NCBI GenBank assembly: GCA_036505735.1
Contig: DASXSZ010000075.1
Location: forward strand, 1 to 45,426
Direction of reading: 5' to 3'
Source: DASUPK01 sp036505735
GTDB lineage: Bacteria > Actinomycetota > Thermoleophilia > Solirubrobacterales > 70-9
DNA: 45,426 nt
Shown here piece after piece: positions 7,516 through 15,148 of the stretch; the first letter of the stretch is position 1, and every line of letters begins with the position of its first letter. The position numbers and the translations under genes are program-made. The notes under the pieces are model-generated. The model was not told where the DNA came from and did no database searches. It saw nothing but the letters and a program-made list of their open reading frames with translations.

Positions 7516-8217
7516 CTAGCGCAGCCTGACGGGCGGGTTGTGGCCGGGGATCACGACCGCCGGATCGAGCTCCCGGATCCGCCTCCACTGCCGCAACAGC
7601 TCGTCTCGCTCCGGCCCGAAGTCCTCGGGCAGCTCCATCAGCTCGAAGTACTCGGGCAGCGGCCCGACGCAGTCGGAGGCGATCACGACCAGGCCCTCAT
7701 CGGTGTCCACGAGCAGGGAGATCAGCCCGTCGCAGTGACCGGGGGTGAGGATCCAGCGCAGCCCCGGCTCGATCTCCCCCTGCTCCCCGTCCAGGATCTG
7801 CAGGTCGGCCATCTCCATCACGCCCGCCACGACCTGGGCGTATGGAGCCTCGGTCTCGATGCGGTGCACGTACGTGCGTCGCATGGGCCAGCCGGCCAGG
7901 CCCTCTGCGTGGTCGAAGTGCAGATGGGTGAGGATCACGTCCTTGACGTCGTTCGGGTCGACGCCGAGCTCGCCCATCGCCCCGATCAGCGGCGCGCCCT
8001 GCATGATCAGGCCCGGGTCGACGAGGTAGTCGCGCTCGCCTCGGATCAGCAGGGTGTTCGGGAAGGCGACCATGCCGGTCGTCCGGCCGCCCCGCTGGAG
8101 CGACTTGTAGCGCTGAAACCCCTCGGCCGAGCTGTCGATCGTCGCCGCCTCCGCCTCGCCGTTGGAGACGGCGAAGACGTAGCGCTGAGCAGGCAGCAGG
8201 ACGTGGACGCTGGCCAT
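7516..8217 (-). CDS. Metallo-beta-lactamase-fold hydrolase (lactonase-like)
   Basis: The 233-residue protein has the MBL zinc motif THLHFDHAEG, a later His in LTPGHCDG, an Asp in SDCVG and a final His in PGHNPP, which is a complete set of binuclear metal ligands. The spacing and short length resemble quorum-quenching lactonases and related hydrolases, but substrate assignment within this superfamily from sequence alone is unsafe. It is probably cytosolic, since no signal peptide is visible. A TACTCT hexamer lies 9 nt before the ATG. It sits 50 nt upstream of the TetR gene on the same strand. Confidence 0.87.
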   Translation of the reverse strand: MASVHVLLPAQRYVFAVSNGEAEAATIDSSAEGFQRYKSLQRGGRTTGMVAFPNTLLIRGERDYLVDPGLIMQGAPLIGAMGELGVDPNDVKDVILTHLHFDHAEGLAGWPMRRTYVHRIETEAPYAQVVAGVMEMADLQILDGEQGEIEPGLRWILTPGHCDGLISLLVDTDEGLVVIASDCVGPLPEYFELMELPEDFGPERDELLRQWRRIRELDPAVVIPGHNPPVRLR

Positions 8218-8226
8218 CGGCGCCTC

Positions 8227-8232
8227 AGAGTA
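8227..8232 (-). promoter_or_regulatory. -10 element (TACTCT) of the MBL-fold hydrolase gene
   Basis: TACTCT on the minus strand is separated by 9 nt from the ATG at 8217, without a ribosome site. Confidence 0.5.
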
Positions 8233-8310
8233 AGGGGGATCGTCAGCTGGAGCGACCAGGCAGGGTCAGCGGCAGCTCGGGAGTAGTCCGACCCCGGGCC
8301 ACAGAACGAA

Positions 8311-8335
8311 CGAGGGCGCCCAATGGACGCCCTCG
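8311..8335 (-). terminator. Hairpin terminator of the hsp20-lon operon
   Basis: An 8-bp perfect stem (CGAGGGCG/CGCCCTCG) with a 9-nt loop lies about 20 nt beyond the stop of the last operon gene. On the minus strand it is followed by a T-rich stretch (TTCGTTCT). The U-tract is short, so efficiency is uncertain. Confidence 0.55.
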
Positions 8336-8356
8336 AGAAAACCGGTGATGCGCGGG

Positions 8357-8806
8357 TCAGGCGCTTGGGACGGTCTCGGTATCGGGAGCCGGGGTGGTGG
8401 TCGAGGTGTATTCGAACTCCTCCTCGGCCCCGAACAGCTTGTCGAGGACCATCTTGCGCGCATCCTCGCTCAGGATCAGGATCAGGGCCGCGCCGAGGAT
8501 GCCCACGAGCAAGGCCTTGCCAAGGCCGAACCGGCGGCGGGTGCGCCGTCCGCGCAGCTGCTGTGAAGCATCCCGAAGCGACTCGGCCGCCACGCGCAGA
8601 TCGCGCTGCACCTTCTTGTCGTCCATCAGGGCCTTCGCGGGACCCTTCCCGTTGGCCATCCGCGCGTAAGCGCCCTTCGCGGCCTCGAAGGCAACGCGAA
8701 TGTTCTCGCGGAGCTCCGCGTCCTCGATGAGTCGCCGCACATATGGGTTGGACGCGACGGACCTGGCGGCATCTCCGGCTTTCGCGCTTCTGCTTTGTGC
8801 CCCCAT
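8357..8806 (-). CDS. Small single-pass membrane protein, third gene of the hsp20-lon operon
   Basis: This 149-residue protein has a charged N-terminal half that looks helical (VRRLIEDAELRENIRVAFEA), one strong transmembrane segment (ALLVGILGAALILIL, about 110-124) preceded by a basic RGRRTRRRFG stop-transfer region, and an acidic, Thr/Pro-rich tail. The frame extends upstream into lon, but the ATG at 8806 is preferred because a TGAGGAG ribosome site lies just before it. It follows lon by 37 nt on the same strand and precedes a terminator-like hairpin. I do not recognise the family. Its position suggests a link to proteolysis or heat stress, but that is only context. Confidence 0.75.
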   Translation of the reverse strand: MGAQSRSAKAGDAARSVASNPYVRRLIEDAELRENIRVAFEAAKGAYARMANGKGPAKALMDDKKVQRDLRVAAESLRDASQQLRGRRTRRRFGLGKALLVGILGAALILILSEDARKMVLDKLFGAEEEFEYTSTTTPAPDTETVPSA

Positions 8807-8843
8807 GGGTCTCCTCAGATCGTTTCCAGGGTGCAGGGGGAGA

Positions 8844-11255
8844 TTACCCGCTGGCGGGTCCCCCGTCCCTTTCCAGCGCCACATTCAGCACATCGCCGAT
8901 GTCATCGGCGTAGACGAAGTCGAGGCCCTCCCGCTCCTGCTCGGAGATCTCCTCGACATCCCCCTCGTTGCGGTCCGGCACGATCACCTCCTTGATCCCG
9001 GCCCTCTGAGCAGCCAGCGACTTCTCCTTCAGGCCGCCGATCGGGAGGACCTGGCCGGTCAGCGTGACCTCGCCGGTCATCGCGACGTCGTTGCGCACCG
9101 GACGGTTGCTGATCAGGGAGGCGAGCGCGGTGGTCATCGCGACACCTGCCGAAGGGCCGTCCTTCGGCACCGCCCCGGCCGGGACATGCACGTGGATGTC
9201 GTGCTTGGCGAACCAGTCGTCGGGCAGGTCGGACGCAAGCTCCTGGGAGTGCCTCCGCACCCAGGTGAGCGCCGCCTGCGCCGACTCTCGCATGACGTCG
9301 CCGAGCTGCCCGGTGATCGTCAGGTTGCCCGAGCCGGGGACTGCGGTCGCCTCGACGAACAGAACCTCGCCGCCGACAGGCGTCCAGGCGAGCCCGGTCG
9401 CCACGCCCGGGTCCTTGGTGCGCCGCCGCTGCTCGGAGAAGAAGCGCCGCTTGCCGAGCAGCTCGCGGGCCCGCTTGGCCGAGATTCGCATCTTGCCGTC
9501 GGCGGAGCCCTCGGCAACCTGGCGCGCGACCTTGCGGCAGATCGTGCCGACCTGGCGCTCCAGGTTGCGCACGCCGGCCTCACGGGTGTACTCGTCGATG
9601 ATCGCGGTCAGCGCCGGGTCGGCGAACTCGATCTGCGACGCCTTCAGGCCATTCGCCTCGAGCTGGCGGGGGACGAGGTAGCGCTTGGCGATGTGGAGCT
9701 TCTCCTCGACGGTATAACCGGCGAGCTGGATCACCTCCATGCGGTCCTGGAGCGCCGGCGGGACGGTGTCGAGGATGTTCGCCGTAGCGATGAACAGGAC
9801 CTCCGAGAGGTCGAACGGCAGGTCGAGGTAGTGGTCCCGGAAGGTTGAGTTCTGCGCGGGATCGAGCACCTCGAGCATCGCGCTGGACGGATCGCCGCGG
9901 AAGTCCGCACCCATCTTGTCGATCTCGTCGATCATGAAGACGGGGTTCTTGGTGCCGGCGTCACGCAGCGCGCGGATGATCGTTCCGGGAAGGGCGCCGA
10001 TGTAGGTGCGGCGGTGGCCGCGGATCTCGGCTTCGTCGCGGACCCCGCCCACCGAGATGCGCTCGAACTCGCGCCCGAGTGCCCGGGCTATGGAACGACC
10101 CAGACTCGTCTTGCCCACGCCGGGCGGGCCAACGAAGCAGAGGATCGGCCCCGGCGAATCCGGGTTCAGCTTGCGCACCGCCAGGTACTCGAGGATCCGG
10201 TCCTTGACCTCCTCGAGGTCGTAGTGGTCCTCGTCGAGGACTTCCCGCGCGTGGGCGATGTCGAGGTTGTCCTCGGTCTCCTGCGACCAGGGCAGGTCGA
10301 CCAGCCACTCGAGGTAGGTGCGGATCACCCCGTACTCGGCGGCGACCGGCGGCAGCTTCTCGAGGCGTGAGAGCTCGCGCTCGGCGGCCTTCTGGGCCTC
10401 CTCGGGCAGGCCCGCCTGCTCGATCCGCTCGCGCAGCTCGTTGATCTCGGCCTGCTGCTCGTCTCCCTCGCCGAGCTCCTCCTGGATCGCCTTGAGCTGC
10501 TGGCGGAGGAAGTACTCGCGCTGGCCCTTGTCGATCTCGGACTCGACCTGGGACTGAATCTTCGACCCGAGCTGGACCACCTCGAGCTCGCGGGTGAGGA
10601 TCTCGGAAAGACGCCGCAGACGCCGGGTCACGTCGACCGTCTCGAGCAGCTCCTGCTTCTCCTCGGTGGAGATGCGCAGGGCGCCCGCGATCAGGTGCGA
10701 GAGCGCGGACGGGTCGTCGAGGTTGGCGACGGCGAGCTGGAGCTCCTCCGGCAGGTACGGGATCGCCTCGATAATCTCGCTGAACGTGCTCTGCACGTTG
10801 CGGGTCAGGGCCTCGAGCTCGGTGGACTCCTCGATCGCGTCCGGCATCGCCTCGATCCTCGCGACCAGGTAGGGCTGCTCGGTGACGTAGTCGACGATGC
10901 GAATGCGATCTGAGCCCTGGACCAGGATCCGCAAGGTGCCGTCCGGCACCTTCATCATCCGGGCGACGGTCCCCGCTACGCCGACGCCGTAGAGGTCATC
11001 GGGGCCGGGCGTGTCGTTCTCCGGGTCCTTGGAGGCAACCATCGCCAGCATGCGGTTGCCGGAGAGGACGTCGTTGACGAGCTTGATCGACCGCTCCTGG
11101 CCGACGGCGAGCGGAGTCAGGGTGTCCGGATATGTGACGGTCTCCCTGAGCGGCAGGATCGGAAGGGCGTCGGGGAGGGGTTCGGTCCCGCGTCCGGCCT
11201 CCTCGACGTCGGGGATCTCCACCACCTCGAGCTGGGGAGTCTCGACCTCGGCCAT
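8844..11255 (-). CDS. lon: ATP-dependent Lon protease
   Basis: The 803-residue, LonA-type protease degrades misfolded and regulatory proteins in the cytosol. Domains in order are the N-terminal LON substrate-recognition domain (ILPLRETVTYPDTLTPLAVG onward), a coiled-coil region with QREYFLRQQLKAIQEELG, an AAA+ module with Walker A GPPGVGKTS near residue 375 and Walker B VFMIDEIDK, and the peptidase domain with catalytic Ser in KDGPSAGVAM (about S702) and Lys in GGLKEKSLAA (about K745). The frame opens 16 codons earlier, but the ATG at 11255 has a GGAAGGGGAAC ribosome site. It lies 31 nt downstream of hsp20 and is probably co-transcribed with it, coupling a holdase to a protease. Confidence 0.97.
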   Translation of the reverse strand: MAEVETPQLEVVEIPDVEEAGRGTEPLPDALPILPLRETVTYPDTLTPLAVGQERSIKLVNDVLSGNRMLAMVASKDPENDTPGPDDLYGVGVAGTVARMMKVPDGTLRILVQGSDRIRIVDYVTEQPYLVARIEAMPDAIEESTELEALTRNVQSTFSEIIEAIPYLPEELQLAVANLDDPSALSHLIAGALRISTEEKQELLETVDVTRRLRRLSEILTRELEVVQLGSKIQSQVESEIDKGQREYFLRQQLKAIQEELGEGDEQQAEINELRERIEQAGLPEEAQKAAERELSRLEKLPPVAAEYGVIRTYLEWLVDLPWSQETEDNLDIAHAREVLDEDHYDLEEVKDRILEYLAVRKLNPDSPGPILCFVGPPGVGKTSLGRSIARALGREFERISVGGVRDEAEIRGHRRTYIGALPGTIIRALRDAGTKNPVFMIDEIDKMGADFRGDPSSAMLEVLDPAQNSTFRDHYLDLPFDLSEVLFIATANILDTVPPALQDRMEVIQLAGYTVEEKLHIAKRYLVPRQLEANGLKASQIEFADPALTAIIDEYTREAGVRNLERQVGTICRKVARQVAEGSADGKMRISAKRARELLGKRRFFSEQRRRTKDPGVATGLAWTPVGGEVLFVEATAVPGSGNLTITGQLGDVMRESAQAALTWVRRHSQELASDLPDDWFAKHDIHVHVPAGAVPKDGPSAGVAMTTALASLISNRPVRNDVAMTGEVTLTGQVLPIGGLKEKSLAAQRAGIKEVIVPDRNEGDVEEISEQEREGLDFVYADDIGDVLNVALERDGGPASG

Positions 11256-11286
11256 TGTCAGTTCCCCTTCCCCGAGCGCAGGCCCG

Positions 11287-11742
11287 CTACTCCGACCGCT
11301 CAATCGGGACCTGCCGAGCGGCCTGGGGCACCCGCGTCGGCAGCTCGACCCGCAGGATCCCGTCCTCGTAGGTGGCCTGGGCCTGCTCCGCGTCGACGTC
11401 CACGGAGAGCTCGACGACGCGGCGGAACGGGCCCGAGGGAAGCTCGACCTGCTGGTAAGTCCGTCCCTCCGTCTCGCGCACCGGGCGCTCCCCGCTGATC
11501 ACCAGCGTCCGCCCGCGGACCTCGAGGTTGACGGCCTCGAGCTCGATTCCCGGTAGCTCGACCTTGACCACCGCCTTCTGCGGCGCGTCCTCGCCGCAGT
11601 AGTAGACGTCCACTCGCGGCACGAACGCGGCCACCTGGCGGCGCTGCCGGTAGGGGGCCTGGTCCCAGAAATCGCCGAGGAGCTCATCCATCTCACGGCG
11701 CATCGTGGCGAAGTCAGCGAAGGGATCGCGCTGGCTGGTCAT
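11287..11742 (-). CDS. Hsp20/alpha-crystallin small heat-shock protein
   Basis: This 151-residue ATP-independent holdase binds unfolding proteins. The alpha-crystallin domain runs from about residue 45 to 140: VVKVELPGIE, LEVRGRTLVISGER, FRRVVELSVDVD, and the closing YEDGILRVELPTR with the G-I-L element that shapes the domain end. The N-terminal arm is short (DPFADFATMRREMDELLGDF). The frame extends 36 codons upstream, but the ATG at 11742 is placed by a TATGGT hexamer 8 nt before it. It is the first gene of the operon with lon and a membrane protein. I see no CIRCE or HAIR inverted repeat upstream. Confidence 0.93.
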   Translation of the reverse strand: MTSQRDPFADFATMRREMDELLGDFWDQAPYRQRRQVAAFVPRVDVYYCGEDAPQKAVVKVELPGIELEAVNLEVRGRTLVISGERPVRETEGRTYQQVELPSGPFRRVVELSVDVDAEQAQATYEDGILRVELPTRVPQAARQVPIERSE

Positions 11743-11750
11743 CCGCCTGA

Positions 11751-11756
11751 ACCATA
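11751..11756 (-). promoter_or_regulatory. -10 element (TATGGT) of the hsp20-lon operon
   Basis: TATGGT on the minus strand lies 8 nt before the hsp20 ATG, implying a leaderless polycistronic mRNA. Confidence 0.5.
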
Positions 11757-11782
11757 GCCAGTGAGGGGTGGCGCCCCCGAGG

Positions 11783-12574
11783 TCAAACCTCGTACGTGGC
11801 GCCCCCGTGCGCGATCTCCACCGGGCCGCCGAAGCCGCGCGCGGCCTCATCCCGCGCCCAGTCGTCGCCGAGCTCGTCGGATATGTGGGTGATCACCACT
11901 CGCTTGGCCCCCGCTTGGCGGGCGTGCTCGCCCGCCTCCTCTGGGGTGAGGTGCCCGCGGACGCCGGTCCGCTCCGGCCGGGGCAACGTCGCCTCGATGA
12001 TCAGCAGATCGGCGTTGCGAGCGATCTCGACGATCTCCTTGCCCGGCCGCGTGTCGGCGGAGTAGACGATGTCGCCGCTGTCGTCCGAGCCGATCCGGAC
12101 GGCGAACGTCTCGACGAAGTGGGGAACCAAGTGAAAGCTCGCCCGGATGTCGCCGAGCTCGACCTCATCGCCGGCCGCATACTCCTCGATCCGGAAGGCG
12201 CGCTCGATCAGGTCGTCGTTGCCCCAGGCGCCCACCACTCGCCTGAAGGTCTCGATGGCGCCCGGAGGCGCGATCAGACGCGGGCGGGCGGGCTCGTCGG
12301 TCCCCTCCCAGATGTGCACCGGCACGGGTTGCTGCTTGGGCGCGTAGATCAGCGCGTAGGAATAGGGGACGAGATCGAGGAAATGGTCGGCGTGTAGGTG
12401 GGAGATGATCACTCCGTCAAGCTCGGTGTAATCCACCCGCTCGCGGAGCTTGGCGAACACGCCGTTGCCGCAGTCGAGCAGGACCTTCGTCCGCTCGGTC
12501 TCGATCAGGTACCCGCTGCAAGCTCCCCCGGCGTCTTGCCAGGAGGGAGACTTGCCGAGCACGGTGATTCTCAA
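11783..12574 (-). CDS. MBL-fold metallohydrolase, RNase Z-like
   Basis: The 263-residue protein shows the superfamily motif SHLHADHFLD, then HFVETFAVRI, SADTRPG, a Asp/Glu-containing ADLLIIEATLP and a final THISDEL, which together give the RNase Z/ElaC-like ligand pattern. It lacks the long exosite arm of true tRNase Z, so it is better described as a related MBL hydrolase. The frame is open to 12766, but recognisable sequence starts at RITVLGKSPSWQDAGGACSG. A TTG at 12574 immediately precedes this and is taken as the start. A TAGAGT at 12601-12606 could be its -10, with a short leader. The substrate is unknown. Confidence 0.85.
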   Translation of the reverse strand: MRITVLGKSPSWQDAGGACSGYLIETERTKVLLDCGNGVFAKLRERVDYTELDGVIISHLHADHFLDLVPYSYALIYAPKQQPVPVHIWEGTDEPARPRLIAPPGAIETFRRVVGAWGNDDLIERAFRIEEYAAGDEVELGDIRASFHLVPHFVETFAVRIGSDDSGDIVYSADTRPGKEIVEIARNADLLIIEATLPRPERTGVRGHLTPEEAGEHARQAGAKRVVITHISDELGDDWARDEAARGFGGPVEIAHGGATYEV

Positions 12575-12624
12575 GTCGAGAGTCCCATTGCCCCGGCGGG
12601 ACTCTAAACAGGTTGGAGCCGTCG

Positions 12625-12840
12625 CTACGCCGCTTGCACGACGACATCCGCGGCGGCGCGCTGACCCCGATCCCGCACGAGGAGCGCGGGTTGCCGGGGC
12701 GGAACCAGGCCCTCGGGAGTGTCGGGCCTGAAGGTGGGACAAGGCGCGTCGAGGCCGAGAGCGCACAGGCCGCGGCGCCTGAAGAAGCAGTCCTCACAAG
12801 TCACCGCAGCATCGCGTGCTCGACCCTCGGCCAAGTTCAC
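12625..12840 (-). CDS. Small four-cysteine protein, unknown function
   Basis: This 71-residue protein has cysteines at 15, 18, 26 and 34 (TCEDCFF, RRGLCAL, APCPTFRP), a spacing that could hold zinc or an iron-sulfur cluster. The rest is Pro/Arg-rich with no recognised domain. It begins at GTG with a GAGAGGGGATGGG ribosome site. It lies 50 nt upstream of the MBL hydrolase on the same strand and could be co-transcribed. I believe similar short Cys proteins occur in other actinomycetes, but I cannot name a family. Confidence 0.6.
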   Translation of the reverse strand: MNLAEGRARDAAVTCEDCFFRRRGLCALGLDAPCPTFRPDTPEGLVPPRQPALLVRDRGQRAAADVVVQAA

Positions 12841-13046
12841 CCCATCCCCTCTCTCGTCATATAGGCGGCCACAAAGACTGCCGCCGGATTATCCGCCCCG
12901 GGCATTGACCCCGCGACTTGGCTCGATGATGCCACTCGCGCCTTCCCCCGTCAGGCGCGTTTCCGCAAATGGCGCTCTTCTTTTTTCACCATCTGGTCAC
13001 GACTTCCGCTAGCACCGAGAACCACGGCGAGCCGAATCTCTCTCGC

Positions 13047-13052
13047 TAAGAT
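13047..13052 (+). promoter_or_regulatory. -10 element (TAAGAT) of the fatty acid hydroxylase gene
   Basis: TAAGAT ends 8 nt before the ATG at 13061, predicting a leaderless mRNA. The 200 nt before it (12841-13046) hold no gene that I can support. Confidence 0.55.
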
Positions 13053-13060
13053 CAGCGCCG

Positions 13061-13726
13061 ATGGCGCATGAGCGGACAGCACAGCTCTCGGCCTCGCCGC
13101 CGATGTTCGAGAGCCGCTTCCTCGACTTCTTCTCCCGCGTCCACCCCTCGGTCCCAGCGATCGTCTTCGTGCCGGTGGTGATCGGGGGGGTCTGGCTCGG
13201 GATCGACAGGGGCCTGGCGGTCTGGACATCCGCGCTGCTCTTCCTCACGGGGATCGCGATCTGGACCCTGACCGAGTACTGGCTGCACCGGCTGCTGTTC
13301 CACTGGGAGCCGAAGTTCCGGGGCGGTGACCGGCTCCACTTCATCATCCACGGCGTCCATCACGACCACCCCAACGACGCGATGCGGCTGGTGATGCCGC
13401 CCGCCGTCAGCATCCCGCTCGCTGCGCTCTTCCTCGGGCTCTACGTGCTGGTCTTCGGCACTCCGCACGCGTTCCCGGCCTTCGCCGGATTCATCTTCGG
13501 GTACCTGGGCTACGACTACACCCACTACCACGTCCACCACCACACGCCGAAGACGAAGCTGGGCAAGCGGATCCGCCAGCAGCACATGCGCCACCACTTC
13601 CAGGATCACCGCTATGGGTTCGGGGTCTCGTCGCCGATCTGGGACGCGGTGTTCAACACACTGCCTAGGCTGCGCCAGGCCGATCGAAAGAGCGAAACGG
13701 GTCGCTCCTCAGCGCGACCCGTCTAA
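13061..13726 (+). CDS. Fatty acid hydroxylase / sterol desaturase superfamily membrane enzyme
   Basis: The 221-residue integral membrane protein carries the histidine clusters of the diiron hydroxylase superfamily: HRLLFH, HGVHHDHP, HYHVHHH and HMRHHF. This arrangement is closest to fatty acid 2-hydroxylases (FA2H/Scs7 type) rather than to acyl desaturases. Two hydrophobic stretches near 30-70 (VPAIVFVPVVIGGVWLGI and the following helix) and another pair around 110-150 anchor it, with the His clusters facing the cytosol. It would use O2 and an electron donor that is not encoded nearby. The last codons form one arm of a hairpin shared with the convergent gene end. Confidence 0.88.
   Translation: MAHERTAQLSASPPMFESRFLDFFSRVHPSVPAIVFVPVVIGGVWLGIDRGLAVWTSALLFLTGIAIWTLTEYWLHRLLFHWEPKFRGGDRLHFIIHGVHHDHPNDAMRLVMPPAVSIPLAALFLGLYVLVFGTPHAFPAFAGFIFGYLGYDYTHYHVHHHTPKTKLGKRIRQQHMRHHFQDHRYGFGVSSPIWDAVFNTLPRLRQADRKSETGRSSARPV
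13697..13722 (-). terminator. Hairpin terminator between convergent genes
   Basis: A perfect 9-bp stem (ACGGGTCGC/GCGACCCGT) with an 8-nt loop overlaps the end of the hydroxylase gene. On the minus strand it is followed by TTTCGCTCTTTC, a U-rich tail suitable for ending the D-2-hydroxyacid dehydrogenase transcript, whose stop is about 50 nt before it. Confidence 0.6.
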
Positions 13727-13773
13727 TGGAGCGTGGGGCGGCCGCACCGCCGCCCACTTGTAGCGAAGCCGTC

Positions 13774-14736
13774 CTATCCCACCCTCGACGGCGGCTCCTT
13801 GCCCTCGAGCACCGCGATCACGTTGTCGGCGACCGCCCCGGCCATGCCATCGCGCGCGGCGACGGTGGCCGAGCCGATATGGGGGAGGAGCACGCAGCGC
13901 GGCGCCTCCAGCAAGCGCGGGCTGACTTCCGGCTCGTGCTCATAGACGTCGAGGCCGGCCGCCCCGAGCGCGCCGCTCTCCAGCGCCGCGGCGACCGCCT
14001 CCGAGTCGACCAGCGACCCGCGCGAGGTGTTGACAAGCACTCCGCCCGAGCCGATCAGCTCGAGCTCGCGCGAGCCGATCAGGCCCCGGGTCTCCGGGAT
14101 GGCGGGGGCGTGGAGGCTGACGATGTCGGAAGCCTCGAGCAGCTCGGTTAACTCCATCCGGCGGGCGCCGAGCTCGCTCTCCGCCTGCGCCTTCGGCGAC
14201 GGGCTCGTGTAGACGATCTCGGCTCCGAGACCGCGGGCGAGCCGCGCGTAGCGGTTGCCGATCCTGCCCATTCCCACCACCCCCACCGTCGACCCCCAGA
14301 TCTCGATGCCCCTATACGCGGCGGGATCCCAGCCCGTCCAGCGTCCCGCCCGCAGGTCGCGCTCCGAGTCGCTCATCCGCCGGGCCGCCGCCAGTGTCAG
14401 TGCGATCGCGAGCTCCGCCGTCGCCTCGGTGAGCACGTCGGGGGTGTTGGTGACGATCACCCCGCGCTCGCGGCAGGCATCGAGGTCAACGTTGTCGTAG
14501 CCGACGGCGAAGTTCGCCACCACCCGCAGCTCAGGGCCGCACGCGTCGAGCAGCTCGGCGTCTATCGGCATGCTCGGATCGGCGACGAACGCATTCGCCT
14601 CCGGCGCGATCGAGAGGATCTCCTCCCTGCCGGCCGCGAGGCCGCCCACCCTGACCTCGAACCGCTCCCGGAGCCGGTCCAGCCCCGCCGGCAGCAGGAC
14701 GCGGGCGACCACCACCACCTGACGATCGGTATTCAT
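13774..14736 (-). CDS. D-2-hydroxyacid dehydrogenase (glyoxylate/hydroxypyruvate reductase-like)
   Basis: The 320-residue NAD(P)-dependent enzyme reduces 2-oxoacids to D-2-hydroxyacids. The cofactor Rossmann motif is VGVVGMGRIGNRYARL (about 150-165). The catalytic triad is visible as Arg in VNTSRGSLVD, Glu in DVYEHEPEV and His in LLPHIGSAT. NFAVGYDNVDL in the N-terminal half is typical of the glyoxylate reductase/phosphoglycerate dehydrogenase branch. There is no C-terminal ACT domain, which argues against SerA. Its ATG is preceded by TAGTTT at 8 nt. It is divergent from the AT-hook protein gene. The exact substrate is not resolved. Confidence 0.9.
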   Translation of the reverse strand: MNTDRQVVVVARVLLPAGLDRLRERFEVRVGGLAAGREEILSIAPEANAFVADPSMPIDAELLDACGPELRVVANFAVGYDNVDLDACRERGVIVTNTPDVLTEATAELAIALTLAAARRMSDSERDLRAGRWTGWDPAAYRGIEIWGSTVGVVGMGRIGNRYARLARGLGAEIVYTSPSPKAQAESELGARRMELTELLEASDIVSLHAPAIPETRGLIGSRELELIGSGGVLVNTSRGSLVDSEAVAAALESGALGAAGLDVYEHEPEVSPRLLEAPRCVLLPHIGSATVAARDGMAGAVADNVIAVLEGKEPPSRVG

Positions 14737-14744
14737 GTCAGTTG

Positions 14745-14750
14745 AAACTA
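14745..14750 (-). promoter_or_regulatory. -10 element (TAGTTT) of the D-2-hydroxyacid dehydrogenase gene
   Basis: TAGTTT on the minus strand is 8 nt from the ATG at 14736. It lies inside a divergent region that also contains the short palindrome ACCGTTACGGT (14751-14761) flanked by CAGTT and AACTG arms, a possible operator. Confidence 0.45.
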
Positions 14751-14800
14751 ACCGTTACGGTCATGTAACTGTCACTTCGGATCTGAGAGGATTTCAAGGG

Positions 14801-15148
14801 ATGCCAACGGTTTCCAACACAGTCGATCAGGCAAGGACGCTGCTCGAGCGCCGCCTGCGCGAGCTCGACAACGAACGCAAGCAGGTCGAGGCCGCGCTCG
14901 CCGGCCTCGGGAAGAGCGCCCGGCGCGGACGCGGCCGGCCGCGTGGGACGGGGGTGCGGCGGCGGCGCCGCGGCTCCACCCGAGCCGACCAGGCGGTTCG
15001 AATCATCAAGTCGAACCCCGGGATCGGCGTCTCGGAGCTCGGCCGCAAGATGAAGCTGAATCACCCCAACTATCTCTACCGGGTGCTGCCCGGGCTCGAG
15101 AAGGACGGCCGCATCAAGAGGCGCGGCAAGGGCTACCACCCGGGCTAG
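14801..15148 (+). CDS. Small coiled-coil / AT-hook / winged-helix DNA-binding protein
   Basis: This 115-residue, very basic protein has three visible parts: a helical, probably coiled-coil start (ARTLLERRLRELDNERKQVE, 11-30); an Arg/Gly stretch with an AT-hook-like GRGRPRGTG (43-51) and RRRRRG; and a C-terminal winged-helix-like segment (62-115) with SNPGIGVSELGRKMKL, YLYRVLPGLE and a basic wing GRIKRRGKGYH. The make-up suggests a nucleoid-associated or architectural regulator that bridges DNA. The ATG at 14801 is chosen over an upstream open frame because an AGAGGA ribosome site lies 9 nt before it and the upstream codons overlap the divergent promoter. Its stop shares CTAG with mdh. Confidence 0.75.
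   Translation: MPTVSNTVDQARTLLERRLRELDNERKQVEAALAGLGKSARRGRGRPRGTGVRRRRRGSTRADQAVRIIKSNPGIGVSELGRKMKLNHPNYLYRVLPGLEKDGRIKRRGKGYHPG

Noticed and set aside
8227..11800. CIRCE or HAIR heat-shock operator near hsp20-lon
   Set aside because: I searched the region upstream of hsp20 by eye and found no matching inverted repeat.
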